Source: Synaphobranchus kaupii
Taxonomy: Eukaryota > Chordata > Actinopteri > Anguilliformes > Synaphobranchidae
Reading direction: 5' to 3'
NCBI GenBank assembly: GCA_029718625.1
Contig: CM056380.1
Location: forward strand, 107,618,917-107,682,916
Length of the DNA: 64,000 nucleotides
Part shown: piece by piece, positions 42,004 through 54,316 of the stretch
How the letters are laid out: each line of letters begins with the position of its first letter
Numbering within the stretch: the first letter of the stretch is position 1
The notes under the pieces: generated by a model
Database searches by the model: none
Told to the model about the DNA's origin: nothing
What the model saw: the letters and a program-made list of their open reading frames with translations, nothing else
Translations under genes and position numbers: made by a program

Positions 42004-42237
42004 ATTACATTTTTTTTTTTTTACATTACAGGCATTTAGCAGACGCTCTTATCCAGAGCGACTTACACAACTTTTAAGCATTTTTTACATATTATCCATT
42101 TATACAGCTGGATATATACTGAAGCGATTCAGGTTAAGTACCTTGCTCAAGGGTACAACGGCAGTGTCCTACCTGGGAATCGAACCTGCAACCTTTCGGT
42201 TACAAGGCCAGTTCCTTAACCATTATACTACACAACG
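42004..42237 (-). repeat. tRNA-derived SINE, best-preserved copy
   Basis: On the minus strand an A-box-like TAGTATAATGG (42230-42220), B-box GGTTCGATTCC (42186-42176), body TTGAGCAAGGTACTTAACCT and the tail AGAGCGTCTGCTAAATGCCT, ending TGTAATGTAA. This is a tRNA-headed SINE with an L2-like tail, possibly V-SINE type. The same family occurs at 14.15, 32.5 and, as tails, 21.4, 21.6 and 37.7 kb. Confidence 0.82.
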
Positions 42238-43743
42238 AGAGATGCTTGGCTGCTCACATTGTCTAAGACTTTTCTCCTCTAAACTGCATTTTAAAAGCCT
42301 TCTTTGAGAACTTAGCCCTCATGCACCTAAGCTCCTCAGAGGTTCCCAATCTGTTGCTTTTCGGGGACCTTAAACTTCACTTCAAGCTTTTTTTGATAAA
42401 TCAATGTAAAACAGAAAATTCTAATTGTAAACCATCGAGAAACTAAGGCAGCCATTAGAAATATTATCTATATGCTTAAGTCATATTTTAACTCCTTTTA
42501 TTAATATCCATGAGCGTGTGCCGTTACTCACTCCTTATTAGCTTATTTCAGTCATTGACAGAGCCGATTCTCTCTGGACTGCAGATCGAGCCGTTAAAAA
42601 TGGGCGTTTGCAATTTGTGTAAAGGCAGAAGACAAAGTTCTATTCTGGGGAAAACAAGGACAATTTCCAGTGTTGGTGAGCAACACTTTAGAGGGATAGT
42701 TTGTTATTGGGGTGGGGTAATTGATCTTTTAGTTTTAGTGTGCAGGCCCAGACAGTTTGTGTGAGTGATTAAGGATACTGTGGGTATGTTGACAGGCTTC
42801 ATAGCCTGCCAGGTTTACAATAGCAGTTGTATGACATTTGGGGGTTCATGGTAAAGCAAGAACCCCCCCCTCCCCCCACCCCAAAAAAAATAAAAAATAA
42901 AAAAATTAAAAAACCCAGACGCACAGTGTACAGCAAAGCTATGTTCAGAAATATACTAAAACAGAAATTATATCAAGAAGCCCCATAAGGTCAACTACCC
43001 TTTTAAAGTTGGTGGTTACTTTGAGCAAATTATGAAGGATGGTTGCAATAAAGACACGCATCAAACTAATATAGACAAATAGTCTTTTCTTTCAAGTACA
43101 ATAAATCTTTTTAACCACAGGCAGGAAACAGGCTGTCACTATTTTTATTTTTTTTAAACCAATTGACAGGCCAACAGTGTGTTCCTGCAACTCTTAACTT
43201 TATGATTTCAGAGGTCCATGTTTGCCATTGTATGTGGGAAAAACACAACTGCTCCATCTTACCTTTCCCAGTGGCATCTACTTTTAAAACACACATTAGC
43301 ACCTGTACTGTGGTCACATGGCTGAATACAATAGGTGCTCAAACATACAGACGTCTGCGCACGAAGCAGCTACAGTGTGACGCAGACATGGCTTTTTGTC
43401 GCCCTCGGCAACACAGGGAACTGGAGACACAATGGATTATTATTTATCCCCCCGCTGCGCCCCAGGCGACCGGCCTTGTCACCTGTCACCTGTCACCTGT
43501 CACCTGTCACCTATATCTACAGCCGACCCTGGGGTAAAGCCTTTAACAGCCACTCATCTCATTTGTTAAACATGCTAGTCCACAGTGCACTGACAGTCCA
43601 TAGAGCTGCAGCAACACATTCAATTATTCAATTAGGCAGGTAGGCCACTCAGGATATTTACACAATTCATTTCTCTACACAATTTTTGGCAGAATCGTCT
43701 TAAATAAACAATGCCTTGTTATTTCAAGTTGAGCATAAACCTA
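42238..43743. other. Spacer between chemokine genes
   Basis: No exon recognised. It contains CCCC/AAAA-rich simple sequence at about 42866-42915 and a CACCTGT tandem repeat at 43480-43513. Confidence 0.5.
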
Positions 43744-43925
43744 CAGTTGAGCTCAAAATTATTCATACCCCTTCACTTTTTGCACACTATGTTGTAGATT
43801 TAATTTTAAATGGATAATATTGCCATTTTTGCCAATCAATCTACACTCAATAACCCATAATGACAAAGTGAAAACATGTTTTTAGAAATTTTTCCAAATG
43901 TATTTAAAATCAAAAACTGAAATCT
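43744..43925. mobile_element. Solo Tc1-type inverted repeat
   Basis: Starts CAGTTGAGCTCAAAATTATT after a TA and continues with CCCATAATGACAAAGTGAAA and ACATGTTTTTAGAAATTTTT, the typical terminal repeat of a fish Tc1 element. No second end is seen nearby. Confidence 0.65.
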
Positions 43926-44175
43926 CTCATGTTCATAAGTATGAGTCAAGAGAAAGTCACAAATGTGTTTGTCTGAACAAGCTTGCGGTGGCTCAGGCTA
44001 CAACCTGAACAGGTGCAAGCGTTGTGTCCAAATGCGCTTTTCATTTCCCCTAAGTCATGTGATAACGAAGAAGATTCCGCTGAATATGGGCATTCAGGAA
44101 GCGTCTTGTATGGGTATCACGGAGAAGCTGATCCCAGACTGGAACACTGTTCGGATGCTGCGCGCAGAGTTCGTC

Positions 44176-47100
44176 ATGTCTGTCAGCAAAGCGTGCGCAG
44201 TTTTCAGCTCGCTGCTGCTTCTTTGGGTCGCGTGGACAAGCAGAGGTAAAATGCCCATGACGGCTGCAGTCGGAACCCCTCTAGTATCCGCAAGTGGTGC
44301 TTTGCCGTTTATTTCTTGTTTGTTTGCAGATAACATGTCGATCGCCGTGAGCGTGCGGGGTAGATGCGAGTGCGTGAACAAGGTCGACCGGGTGCATCTG
44401 AAGCGCATCGCTGATATCATGGTGCTACAGAAGAATCCGCTTTGCCACGAGACGCAGATCATGTAAGTGGCTTAAAAATTGCACATGCACACAAATTACT
44501 CGGATAAGCAAACTATATCTTACTGCCACAGCTGACCGGTTTAAAACTTAAATTTTCCTACATTACAATAAACTGATGACTGATTTAACGTCTAATATTT
44601 CTTTTTTTTTAAGCATGATTGAACCCTTCAATTAATAACTGTTCAATTTTCCATGAGAGCGAGTTGCTTTAAGTTGTTGGGGCATGTTTCGTGACAGGCC
44701 CGGATGACATCAGTGAGAAAGCAAGCGTTTCCAAATGTTCAGTTATTTCACAGGGCTGTGTAACGTCATGATTGGCAACTGTCGTTTTGGCCCTTGGCCC
44801 ATCGCAGTCTAGTTAAGGCAGGCAACTGGTTATCTTGTGTGCGAAAGCAGCTTCTCCGAAAACTGAATAACACTAAGGTCAGGGAAGCAAATCAACAGAC
44901 ATGCACCTGCTTGCCACCAAGGTGTGAGATCCATACCTGGCCTTTGTCTAAACGTTTCCAAGATTATTACTCTGTGGTTTTGCAGTAAAATGTTCAGTGT
45001 TACAAGTTTACACACTGGGCTATGTCTCCAACAAATTAAATTTTGCCAAAAACATTTTAATAATAATGATAATTATGATAATTATGATTATTATTATTAT
45101 TCATCATTAAAAACATTTTGCTGTGATTTAGGATTTAGAGCAGAGCTACTGGACACTGGTCCTGGATGACTGTTAAGACGTCTCTCCAGATCCAGGGGTC
45201 TGTCTGTCAGACAGACAGACAGATATAGTTTGTCTCTTAATGACATGGATTAAATACAGTCTCTGATGTTGCAGATTTAATACAGCCAGTTCGCAACCGT
45301 TCCCATCCTCAGACTCACTCTAGAGCAGGACAGAGCGGCGTGCCTGAATCCAGACTCGGAACAGGGCCAGAGGCTGCAGGAATGCTGGACGAGGTGAGCG
45401 GAAAACTACCGGCTAACTGCGTTCAGAACAGATTCTGCAGCAGGACGGTCCAAAGTCAGCCTGCTGACTGGTCGGAATTCAGGTCTGCAATCTAGCCTCA
45501 ATGCAAGTGATGTACCGAATGCAGCCAGTGAATTAACACAACACAATTCTCATGTCTAGACATTTATATACACAGCTGAATACATACATAGTAGAAATTT
45601 ATTTACCTATATATGTTCAGTGACAGAAAATTAATGTAAAGAAGACTGCACACCAGACAGCTCTTAATATTATACATGAAACTTGATTAATCACCTCAAT
45701 TTAAAATAATCGCTGTAAAAGCTTTAAAGATCTGGCAGTGTATTGCATTTTTATAGCGTTTCCTTCAACTAGAAATGTTAGACAAATCTACAATGTTGTC
45801 TGAAATATCACCATTTATGAATATTATAGAGGCAATACATAGGTGAATATGTTAACTAAATATCCAACATTAGCCCTTGCATAAATTGGAATAACTTTTT
45901 AGTCTTCCACAATCTTCATAAAAGTTTGTACAGTATACACGTGCCTTACGGATGCAGCTTTAGATTGTAGACACGTTTGTTTCAGGATTAGTGTTCAGTA
46001 GCACACTGCCATCTAGTGGGGAAAAATATTATTTCAAAGCGAGGTCCTCATTCCATTTTAACCAATAAACATCCAGCCGTAAAACGTACGTACATCCCAG
46101 TGAGGTTTCTCGGCGTCTCTTTCACCGTCAGATGGAGCCAGTGCAGAGACGAGTTTAATCAGAGAGAAAGCAGTCACATCTCATTGCAATTTGAACTTTT
46201 TCTGAAAAACCTCAAAATATATTTTTTTAAAACAGTTGGGGGGGGGGGGGGGGGGGACATCTTGAAAAAACTATGGATTATTAAGTATTCCATATGATGC
46301 GTGTGCTCCCTTTAATTACCTCCACTGAAAATGGGAAGCAAATCCAAACCAGTTCAAGAAAATCGACAGTTATAGGGGAGCGCCCCAATACTTGAAAAAT
46401 GCATCCTCCTTTCCTCCACTCCCACCTCCTCTCCTGTGCGCCCCGGAAACCTATCTTTGTGTTCCAATCTAATGTTGCTAATTACATGTTAAATGGTTAC
46501 ATATTAATTAATGTCCCGGTGCAAACCGCAATGTTAGGTACATTGTGTACTGTACATGTAAATACTTGAACTCGAAACGTACAGGCAGTTTTACATACTT
46601 CCTTGTAGGAGATGAGTGGAGGAAAGGAGGTGAGGAGTGAAGAATATTGGGACAAACTCATAGTAGTTGCACTGCTTCAGTTAAATGACGGGTTAGAATA
46701 AGTGTGCAGACAATGGCTACAGCTAGGCCTGAGGGGGTTCATCTCTCCTCTGCAGTAATGCTGTGGAACAGCGTTTCTTTTTTTCATTATGAAGGCAAGA
46801 AAAAGCACAAAAAGGAGGTTTTGCCCCTTAATTAATTCCCTGATTGCATGTCGTTATCAGTCTTCTTCATCAGCTGTTGTGGTCACACTGCAGAAACATC
46901 TTTCACTTCACCCGTGGGAGGATATAGCCTCTGTCGACCATGAACACCGGCGGCCAGTCTAAAGAGACGGCCTCAGCACCGGCGGCCAGTCTAAAGGGAC
47001 GGCCTCAGCACCGGCGGCCAGTCTAAATGGACGGCCTCAGCACCGGCGGCCAGTCTAAATGGACGGCCTGAACACCGGCGGCCAGTCTAAAGGGACGGCC

Positions 47101-47380
47101 ATGAACACCGGCGGCCAGTCTAAAGGGACGGCCTCAGCACCGGCGGCCAGTCTAAAGGGACGGCCTGAACACCGGCGGCCAGTCTAAAGGGACGGCCTGA
47201 ACACCGGCGGCCAGTCTAAAGGGACGGCCTGAACACCGGCGGCCAGTCTAAAGGGACGGCCTGAACACCGGCGGCCAGTCTAAAGGGACGGCCTTAAACT
47301 TTTGTCTCTTGTTTTCCAGCCACAACAAGAACACAGCAAAAACAAAGGGGTGTATCAGGAAAAAGACGACGGTCCAATAA
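44176..47380 (+). CDS. Second CXC chemokine, four exons, 114 aa
   Basis: Exons 44176-44245, 44330-44462, 45313-45393 and 47320-47380; phases 1, 2, 2, all GT-AG. The signal peptide is SKACAVFSSLLLLWVAWTSR. The CXC pair C36-E-C38 (GRCECVNK) has partners C62 and C78 (CLNPDSEQGQ), no ELR. Extra cysteines C92 (LQECWTSHNKN) and C106 (KTKGCIRKK) fall at the same residue numbers as in the gene 2.8 kb upstream, so the two are tandem paralogues despite low identity elsewhere. The basic tail is short. I chose M at 44176 because it begins a clean signal peptide; in-frame Met codons at 44086, 44110 and 44155 lie upstream. Intron 1 is only 84 nt and is open in frame. Closest class: CXCL9/10/11-like; the fish subfamily is not assigned. 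Confidence 0.9.
45394..46942. other. Intron 3 of the second chemokine gene
   Basis: AT-rich, with a poly-G run (about 46238-46257). No transposon ends recognised. Confidence 0.55.
46943..47294. repeat. 32-bp minisatellite, 11 copies
   Basis: The unit ACCGGCGGCCAGTCTAAAGG then GACGGCCTGAAC is GC-rich and lies in AT-rich sequence. The last copy ends about 26 bp before the exon 4 acceptor (TTTTCCAG) of the second chemokine gene. Confidence 0.95.
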
Positions 47381-47390
47381 GCCAGTGTCC

Positions 47391-47470
47391 CAGAATGCAG
47401 CACTACAAAGCAATACCCAGAATGCAGCACTACAAAGCAATACCCAGAATGCAGCACTACAAAGCAATAT
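47391..47470. repeat. 27-bp triplication in the 3' UTR
   Basis: CCAGAATGCAGCACTACAAA then GCAATAC occurs three times directly after the stop codon of the second chemokine gene. Confidence 0.9.
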
Positions 47471-47572
47471 CCCATTTAATACTCAACATACGTCACTATT
47501 GTTTTTTTAATACAGTTTATGAGCTGAGATTATACACTATATGTGCATGTTATTTTTGTACCTGAATTTTAT

Positions 47573-47578
47573 ATTAAA
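47573..47578 (+). terminator. Possible poly(A) signal of the second chemokine gene
   Basis: ATTAAA, the common variant signal, about 190 bp after the stop codon. Confidence 0.5.
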
Positions 47579-47838
47579 AACAAGGGGGAAAAAATGTAAA
47601 GAGAAATTCTGGGTGTATCTGTTGCTTTCTGTCCTTTTGCTGTTCAATTGAACAGTGCTATGTAAGAGATTAACAAACACCTCACTATCTGTTAAACATC
47701 ACTCTTCACTCAAGTAATCATGCAATCAGACAGCCATCTCGCCTGTGTCATGAGCCATGTCACAATTATTACAGAGCAAAGCCCTGATGACTCAGGTAGA
47801 AATCCATTTGCTATTATTACTGTCATTTCTCATACACA

Positions 47839-47840
47839 GG

Positions 47841-47907
<67 letters not shown>

Positions 47908-47914
47908 CACACAT
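47839..47914. repeat. ACGC then AC microsatellite
   Basis: About 56 bp of ACGC units followed by AC units. Open frames over it are artefacts. Confidence 0.97.
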
Positions 47915-50594
47915 TCATTTTCCATTGTTAATGGCAGTTCTTATAATTATTCAGTGCAGACACATGCACGCACAGACAAAGACATTATTTAGGTGTTAAT
48001 AGCATTTCTCAGGCATTCTCTCTAATGGACGTCGTTTGTATGTGTGCTTTAGTTATTCCAGGTGGGGAAGAAAAATATACAATATTGTTTTTCTAATATA
48101 GTATTTTTTTTACTGGAAAAAAAAGTCTGAAAATACCTAGCTATATAAATGGAATCTGCGACACAGCATCCATCCACACTATTGTTAGGCAAATGCAAGG
48201 CAGCTTTCCACCAATAAATGTTTCACACATGCTTATAATGGCATATATTCTTATTTACAGAAAATCTACCTGTAGACAGCATTGGGAGCCAGGATTCGCT
48301 TCAGTTCACTGAAACTACTCGTTTAAAAGTATTTCTGTCACCATAGCAATATATTATTAAGATCACGGGCAAGCACACAGACCATATTTAATATAAAATC
48401 AGTTCAATGTTAGATTTTGAAATACGAACACGGATGTCTTCTGCCGCCACTCCAATGTGTGCAGTAACGAACGGCTACCCTCAGTCTACACAAAGGCCGT
48501 CTTAGAGCGGCGCTCCACCTGTTCAAGGAAATCTCGCTGCGACTCCCGACCAATTACAGGACAACAGCAGCTGGGCCCGTCGCAGAAGGCATAATTGCAT
48601 CCATCAGGGAGTCGCGTTTTATGAAACCGTTTTGTTAAATATGCTAAATACACAGTAGGCTACAAACCGACTCCTGCTGATAAGATGAAGGTTCCAAAGA
48701 GTTAGTTACCGGTCCGGTATTGCACGTGCCAATGGAGTTCAGCAATACATTACATCAATATCCCATATAGGCTACTGTATACGCACATTTATGTTTACAC
48801 ACACACTATAGTATAAACACAACACATTTGGTAGGCTATAGATTAATTCAGGAGGAATTTGAAAGTATATGCTGTGCTTCGGGGAGTGTAAAACACACGA
48901 TTCCCATCAATTATCTTAATAGTCGAGTTAAATCCGCGCGGTATTTTGGCACTTTCGTATAATTTGTTTTGAAAATGGACGAAATGCAAAATAGTTATAT
49001 CAAACAATGCTCCAATGCTTTCCACCCCCCATTTTTGTAAGTGTTTACAACTTAGCCAGGCAATATAGGCTAGACCTCACGCCGCTCGCTTCCCCAAACG
49101 CGGAAGACAAAGAGAGATAGCCTAGAATAGCAACAGATCAATTTAGCATCTTGTATCACAGGAGACATGAGAAAACCATCGATTGCCCCTGGTAGCGGGT
49201 TTACAGCCTATTATTTCTATACAGTGCTTTCCCAAGCATGGGAAGTCTTTTCCCCCCCACCGCTTCAAGATTATCCGCTAAACTCAGGCTACATTCTAGA
49301 AGGTAACCGGGTCTATAATAATAATAATATGAAATTCAAAAGTCATCTCGCGCAGTCTTAATGATGCAGGCAATTAAACCCCAGTTGTAGTTATTATTGG
49401 TAAATTGCGGTGCGCTCACTATTGAATGCATATTTCTCTTACCATTTCCCTTTGTACAAAACGTGCGCTTCCCTGTTCTCTCGTCCAACAAAACTTCCTC
49501 TTCCAGCCTTTTCTCATCAAGTTTTCTTGTCTTCTATTGTGCATACCACTTACTTGACCCTGCTTGTCCTGGAAGACACCGCCACTAAAACCCCATTCTT
49601 GTGGGTACGTTTACTGACAGTGGGTTTAGGCAATCAGGTTTCTGCCGAGTGAAAGAAAACCAATCCACGCAGACGAGGGCGGGAGAAAGTTTCCCTCGGG
49701 AAGAGGCAAGAAGCGCGGAGGTAGTTTCCAAGGTGTTCATGGTTACCAATTACACGTTCGTCACGTATGCATAACTCTGGCATGTTCGTTGTTCGTCGTT
49801 CATTCCAACGTGTAAATAGCCATAACTCCGAAATATGAATAATTCCGAATTCGAAACTGTATTTCAAAAAAGGCACACTTTTTTGGGAAAAAATCAAATA
49901 AAATTTTAAACATACAAAGCCATTTAGCTTTGCATATTTGCTCAACATAATCAATTGAATATACCTCTGCTGAAATATACCATATTGTGGGGTTATGGCA
50001 GATTATCAATATTTAAGCTTGTAGCCTGTAAAATATTTAAGTCTGTCTGCATCCTGTTGTGTTTTGTGACCTGAAACTCTGGAAATACCATCGAGGAAAA
50101 TGTCTGTGGACAAGTGTTGATAATATTTTCTGAGGAAGTCGATTCTTTCAGAAGCCAATACACTTCCCCTACAGGAAACGTTGCTTTGCTTTAAAAGGAA
50201 GTGATTGTGATGAAGCGAACTCCAAAAAAGGATAAAAAATAATAATTCTCCAGGATGTGGAAACTGACACAAAAAGATTGAGAGAGTCGATTTAGCACAC
50301 AAACAGGTTGTACACATTTTCAATCGATGTCAGTGGGCATACGGGTCCAGTAAAATAAATTAAGACTTAATCATGGATTTGATCTTTTTTACATATAAAA
50401 AAACGCTGTTTGTCTGAAATGACAGAAACACCAAGTACAGAAGATGTTCCCACTGATTTCTTCCACCCCAGTTCCTTTATATAGAGGGATGTGTCAAGTG
50501 CTCTGTCTATTCAGATGAAGCCATTCAACACAGAACAACAGTGTTTATGAGCCGTCCTATCAACACTTACAAAACAAAGAGCTCTTTTGCCCAA
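47915..50594. other. Intergenic, no gene recognised
   Basis: Unique-looking sequence. A moderately CpG-containing stretch at about 48420-48560 and another at about 49640-49720 could be regulatory, but no exon or core promoter can be defended. Confidence 0.45.
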
Positions 50595-51000
50595 GAGCAC
50601 AGGCCGCAGGGTCTGCTGGTTTTTGTTTTCACCTTAAATACAGCAACCACTTTAAACCCAAGAAACCAGGGGGCCTGTCCCAGAAAGCAGGATTACTGAG
50701 ATAGCTTGATAACTGCACTGAGTAAAATCCAGAACAGCTCTTTTTACTCCAGTCCATATTTAAGATTTGGGAGGGTTCCGGGTTTTACCTAGTGCAGTTA
50801 TCCAGCTAACTCCGAAATCCTGCTTTGTGAAATACGCCCCTGGTGAGGTGAGTTAACTTTTTAATCAACTGTTTTATTAATGAAATAAGTGTTGAGTAAC
50901 AACAAAAACCAGCGGAGCTTGCGGCTTTCCAGGACCTGGGTTGGCCACCTCTGCTCTGGACTATTATTCCCTCTCGTTCCTGCAGGTCTTAATCCATTGT
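50595..51000. mobile_element. Composite MITE, unexpanded copy
   Basis: The inner foldback (about 50667-50842) has CAGGATTACTGAGATAGCTT on the left arm and GCAGTTATCCAGCTAACTCC on the right. Outer flanks TTTTTGTTTTCACCTTAAAT and GTGAGGTGAGTTAACT, AACAAAAACCAGCGGAGC match the copy at 14.9-16.0 kb. Only one copy of each arm is present here. Confidence 0.78.
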
Positions 51001-52010
51001 ATTATTCCCAGGCCTGGGACAATAATATTTACCACAAGTTCACCCTGGTGGTGTATCACTGTATGGATGGCCAGCATACACCACCATAAAACAAATTGTA
51101 AAACCTGAGGCAGTGCCTTTAAAGAAGACTCAGAATGTATAATCTCTTGACGGTGAGCGAGGGGCCCATTATTGACAGAGTCCTCACAGTGCACACTCAC
51201 ACATACACACTCTAATTCAGGCTGAGTCCTCACAGTGCACACTCTCACATACACACTCTGATTCAGGCCGGGCCTGTGAACCACAGAATAAGACACTGGG
51301 GTTACATCCTTCATCATGCAGGCGTGCATTTCCATTTCCATTTCACTCGACCTTGAAGTCGTTAATAATAAATGTGTGCGCATCTGTTCATCCAGTAATT
51401 TGCTTCATGGCTGCCCTACTTTGGGGGCTTTTGGCAGCCCCTCTGGGTGTGTATGCATAGGTTTTCCATGAGAATATGGAACAAAAATACAGCAAACTGT
51501 CACTGACCGAAAAAGTACACTGACCGCCTTTCTGTCTCCTGTGAAATCAGGTAAGAAAATAATAAAAATAAAAACTTCTGGAATGTTCCAGTTGGGGACC
51601 CTTTTAAAATGACCTTGAAAAGATGAGATAAACCTCCAGATATAATAGCCCCAGTAGCAGCCATATTGGAACTCACCAAATAAGGTAAGTGCTTTTATAC
51701 ACTTTTTATACACAGTGCTTTTTTTTCTGGTCTAAGTATGAGGTGTATTAGCTTTTTATCATTGGAGTACCCTTAACTCCTGAGTTTAATGCATTTAAAA
51801 AATATATTTAAATTGGCCAGTAATTTGTAGAATATTCATAAAATACCATTCCCATACCTTCTTAAAAATATTGTTTACTTTATCCATATTGGGCCCAAGT
51901 TGGCCATAAAGGTCAGAACTGAAGCACAGCTGGTTTGGACAATGGAAACATTTCCATGGTGACATGGATGCACACGGGGTGCACATGAGACCAGAGTGGC
52001 AGGACTGGCC
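51001..52010. other. Intergenic, no gene recognised
   Basis: A duplicated segment CTCACAGTGCACACTC with ACATACACACTCT at about 51182 and 51230. Otherwise nothing recognised. Confidence 0.5.
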
Positions 52011-52258
52011 TTGGGCTCAAGACTAGGGTAGCCTTGGACTGAAGACTAGGGTAGCCTTGAGCTCAAGACCAAGGTAGTCTTGGACTGAAGACTAGGGTAG
52101 CCTTGAGCTCAAGACCAGGGTAGCCTTGGACTGAAGACTAGGGTAGCCTTGAGCTCAAGACCAGGGTAGTCTTGGGCTCAAGACTAGTGTAGCCTTGGGC
52201 TCAAGACCAGGGTAGCCTTGGACTGAAGACTAGGGTAGCCTTGAGCTCAAGACCAGGG
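52011..52258. repeat. 23-bp minisatellite with two alternating unit types
   Basis: TTGGACTGAAGACTAGGGTA (then GCC) alternates with TTGAGCTCAAGACCAGGGTA (then GCC), about 11 units, so the array tends to a 46-bp dimer period. Confidence 0.93.
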
Positions 52259-52710
52259 TTGTGTTTCATTGTATTTATGTGTTCTAATTAGAGCACACAG
52301 AAAATGTTCAGCTCTCGTCTGAGCAGCGTACTGGTTTTGTCTACATGCTCAACAAAATTCCTGAGGAAAATTGTGCAACTGGAATTCAGCTCATCAGTCA
52401 TCATTGTTGTGGCTATAGTGGGCGGCTAGTTACCATATTTCCTGTGCATTTTGTATTTATGCCAAGTTAATGCAAGCCTTGAATATCCACCTGTTCCATA
52501 ACTAATTGTACACACAGAAGATTAACAATCTGTGCATGTTTTTGAATCAGTAGAGGAAATGTGTTGTGGATGCATAATAAGTGTAAAATAATGGTTCACT
52601 ACATGTTCTCAATACTGTATTGTACCCCTTTAGATAGACAAAGATCTAGTCATCTTTGGTCTATTTCATAGACATAGGCTGAGCTGATTCACTTGGTAAC
52701 AGCATTCAGT

Positions 52711-52912
52711 ATTATCTTCTACAAACATACTTTTCATATTTGTTGGGTTTTTGTGTAGATGTAGATTTTGTAGATTTTATGGCCATATTTTTAATGACAA
52801 CTAACAGCAGGACCTATCCTGCTTGGCCCCAATAATAACAGTGAATACAATGGTGTGTCAATGCTAATGGTAGTGTGTGCTTGGCGCCCTAATTATTTAA
52901 TTATTCATTTAA
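52711..52912 (+). mobile_element. Short retroposon-like element, copy 1
   Basis: Starts TATTAT near 52718 and contains ATATTTGTTGGGTTTTTG, GACCTATCCTGCTTGGCCCC and AATGCTAATGGTAGTGTGTG. Ends in an ATTTA-rich tail. Closely similar along its length to 57936-58131. Confidence 0.7.
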
Positions 52913-52934
52913 TAGCATATACAGATGTTGTGTA

Positions 52935-53600
52935 TTGTTAAAGGAGCTATATGCAACATTGACACCGAGCGTTTAAAATGGGTACTGCAGTCCAAATTCA
53001 CAATATTGGAGAGTTGTCTCCGCCCACCCCCTCCTCCCCAGACTCGAAGCTCACGCGGGTTGCCAGGTTGAGGACACTGAACGAACACGAGCGCAACATT
53101 ATATTTTGTGACGAGCTTATTCTATTTTGACAATGACAAGCGACGACGAGTCCTATACTGTAAGTTGGTCAGCTAATGTATACGTTTGCAATTTATTTAT
53201 TGTTTGCAAATTATAAACCAGCTCATGTGGATTTTTTATAACTCTGTCAATGTTAGCTAGATGCATGGCTGGCTATGTCTACGGTCACACACATATAAGC
53301 TAACGTTAGTGGTATGTTTAGCTAGTAACTATATACATATATATATTTAAATCTTTAGCTAGCTAGCTAAATGAAAACGATGTTGAACTTAGCTTACATC
53401 TGGTTGTTCGTAATGGGCAGTGGACTCGGAGTCAACTCGGAGAATAGTGAATCACACATGCCAAAACAAATACAGACGTTCCGACCCGGAATGGAAATTT
53501 CAAAGGAGAACATACTGGCTGTAGCATTGTTGTCGGAGAAGCCAGTACTTCGACTTAGCATGTTTCCTTAATCTCTGATGACATATCATGGTAATTTTAT
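52935..53600. repeat. Probable dispersed repeat
   Basis: AGGAGCTATATGCAACATTG, TTGTCTCCGCCCACCCCCTC and GTTAGCTAGATG/AGCTAGCTAGC motifs are typical of a widespread fish repeat (from memory). The frame at 53371-53571 is inside it, and I do not call it a gene. Confidence 0.45.
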
Positions 53601-54316
53601 GATTTAGAACAGTAAATTTGTTGCATAAAGCTCTTTTAAAGTACTAATTCTCTTACAAGGTAAAATCAAATTGGCAATGTAACGAAAGCAGCTGAAATAC
53701 CAATATAAAATTTTTCTATTTAAGATTAAGACCATCACTCGGCCTTCAGAACATCGTTGGATATAGTTGTTTTCTGAAATATGCAAATAGAAATACAAAG
53801 TTACAAATACTAAGTTTTGGGCAATCACTCAATTATGACCTCGGTCTGAAATCAGACTACGATTGGTCTGTTCTTGGCATCGGATTGGGACTTGATTGAG
53901 GAAGTCTTGGGTATATCTCTGCCTGTCACACGACCAGTCATGTCCTGAAAAAACGTTTTTAAATCACTGAAAGAAACGTGACACTCACTGGATATCAGTC
54001 CTCCCAAACACATACACACATACAACATGATTTCATAAGGTTTTTTGCCCATGTAAAGTGTTGTTTAAATTAATTAATATATCTCAACATTTGCCAACTT
54101 AACGCACATATTCCATAAATGCATATGTCTGGAGTAACAATGGTTACAAGGAAGCACCAGAGCACATGGTCTTCGGTCTCATGCACTGATTAAAGAGGAA
54201 ATGTGAGTACAATATGCATTTCTTTCCCTCATAATTCAATGCTTACAGATGTTACATAACTAATTATTACAGTAATTATTACAGCCTAAACAAGAGAATT
54301 ATTAATATCGTGCTTG

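Noticed and set aside
43963..44466. A single 167-residue unspliced protein over the second chemokine
   Set aside because: It joins 5' flank, exon 1, intron 1 and exon 2. Splice sites and the paralogue's phases show that the true exons are 44176-44245 and 44330-44462.
53371..53571. A 66-residue frame with a hydrophobic start (MLNLAYIWLFVMGSGLG)
   Set aside because: It lies in what looks like a dispersed repeat and has no splice partners or recognised homology.
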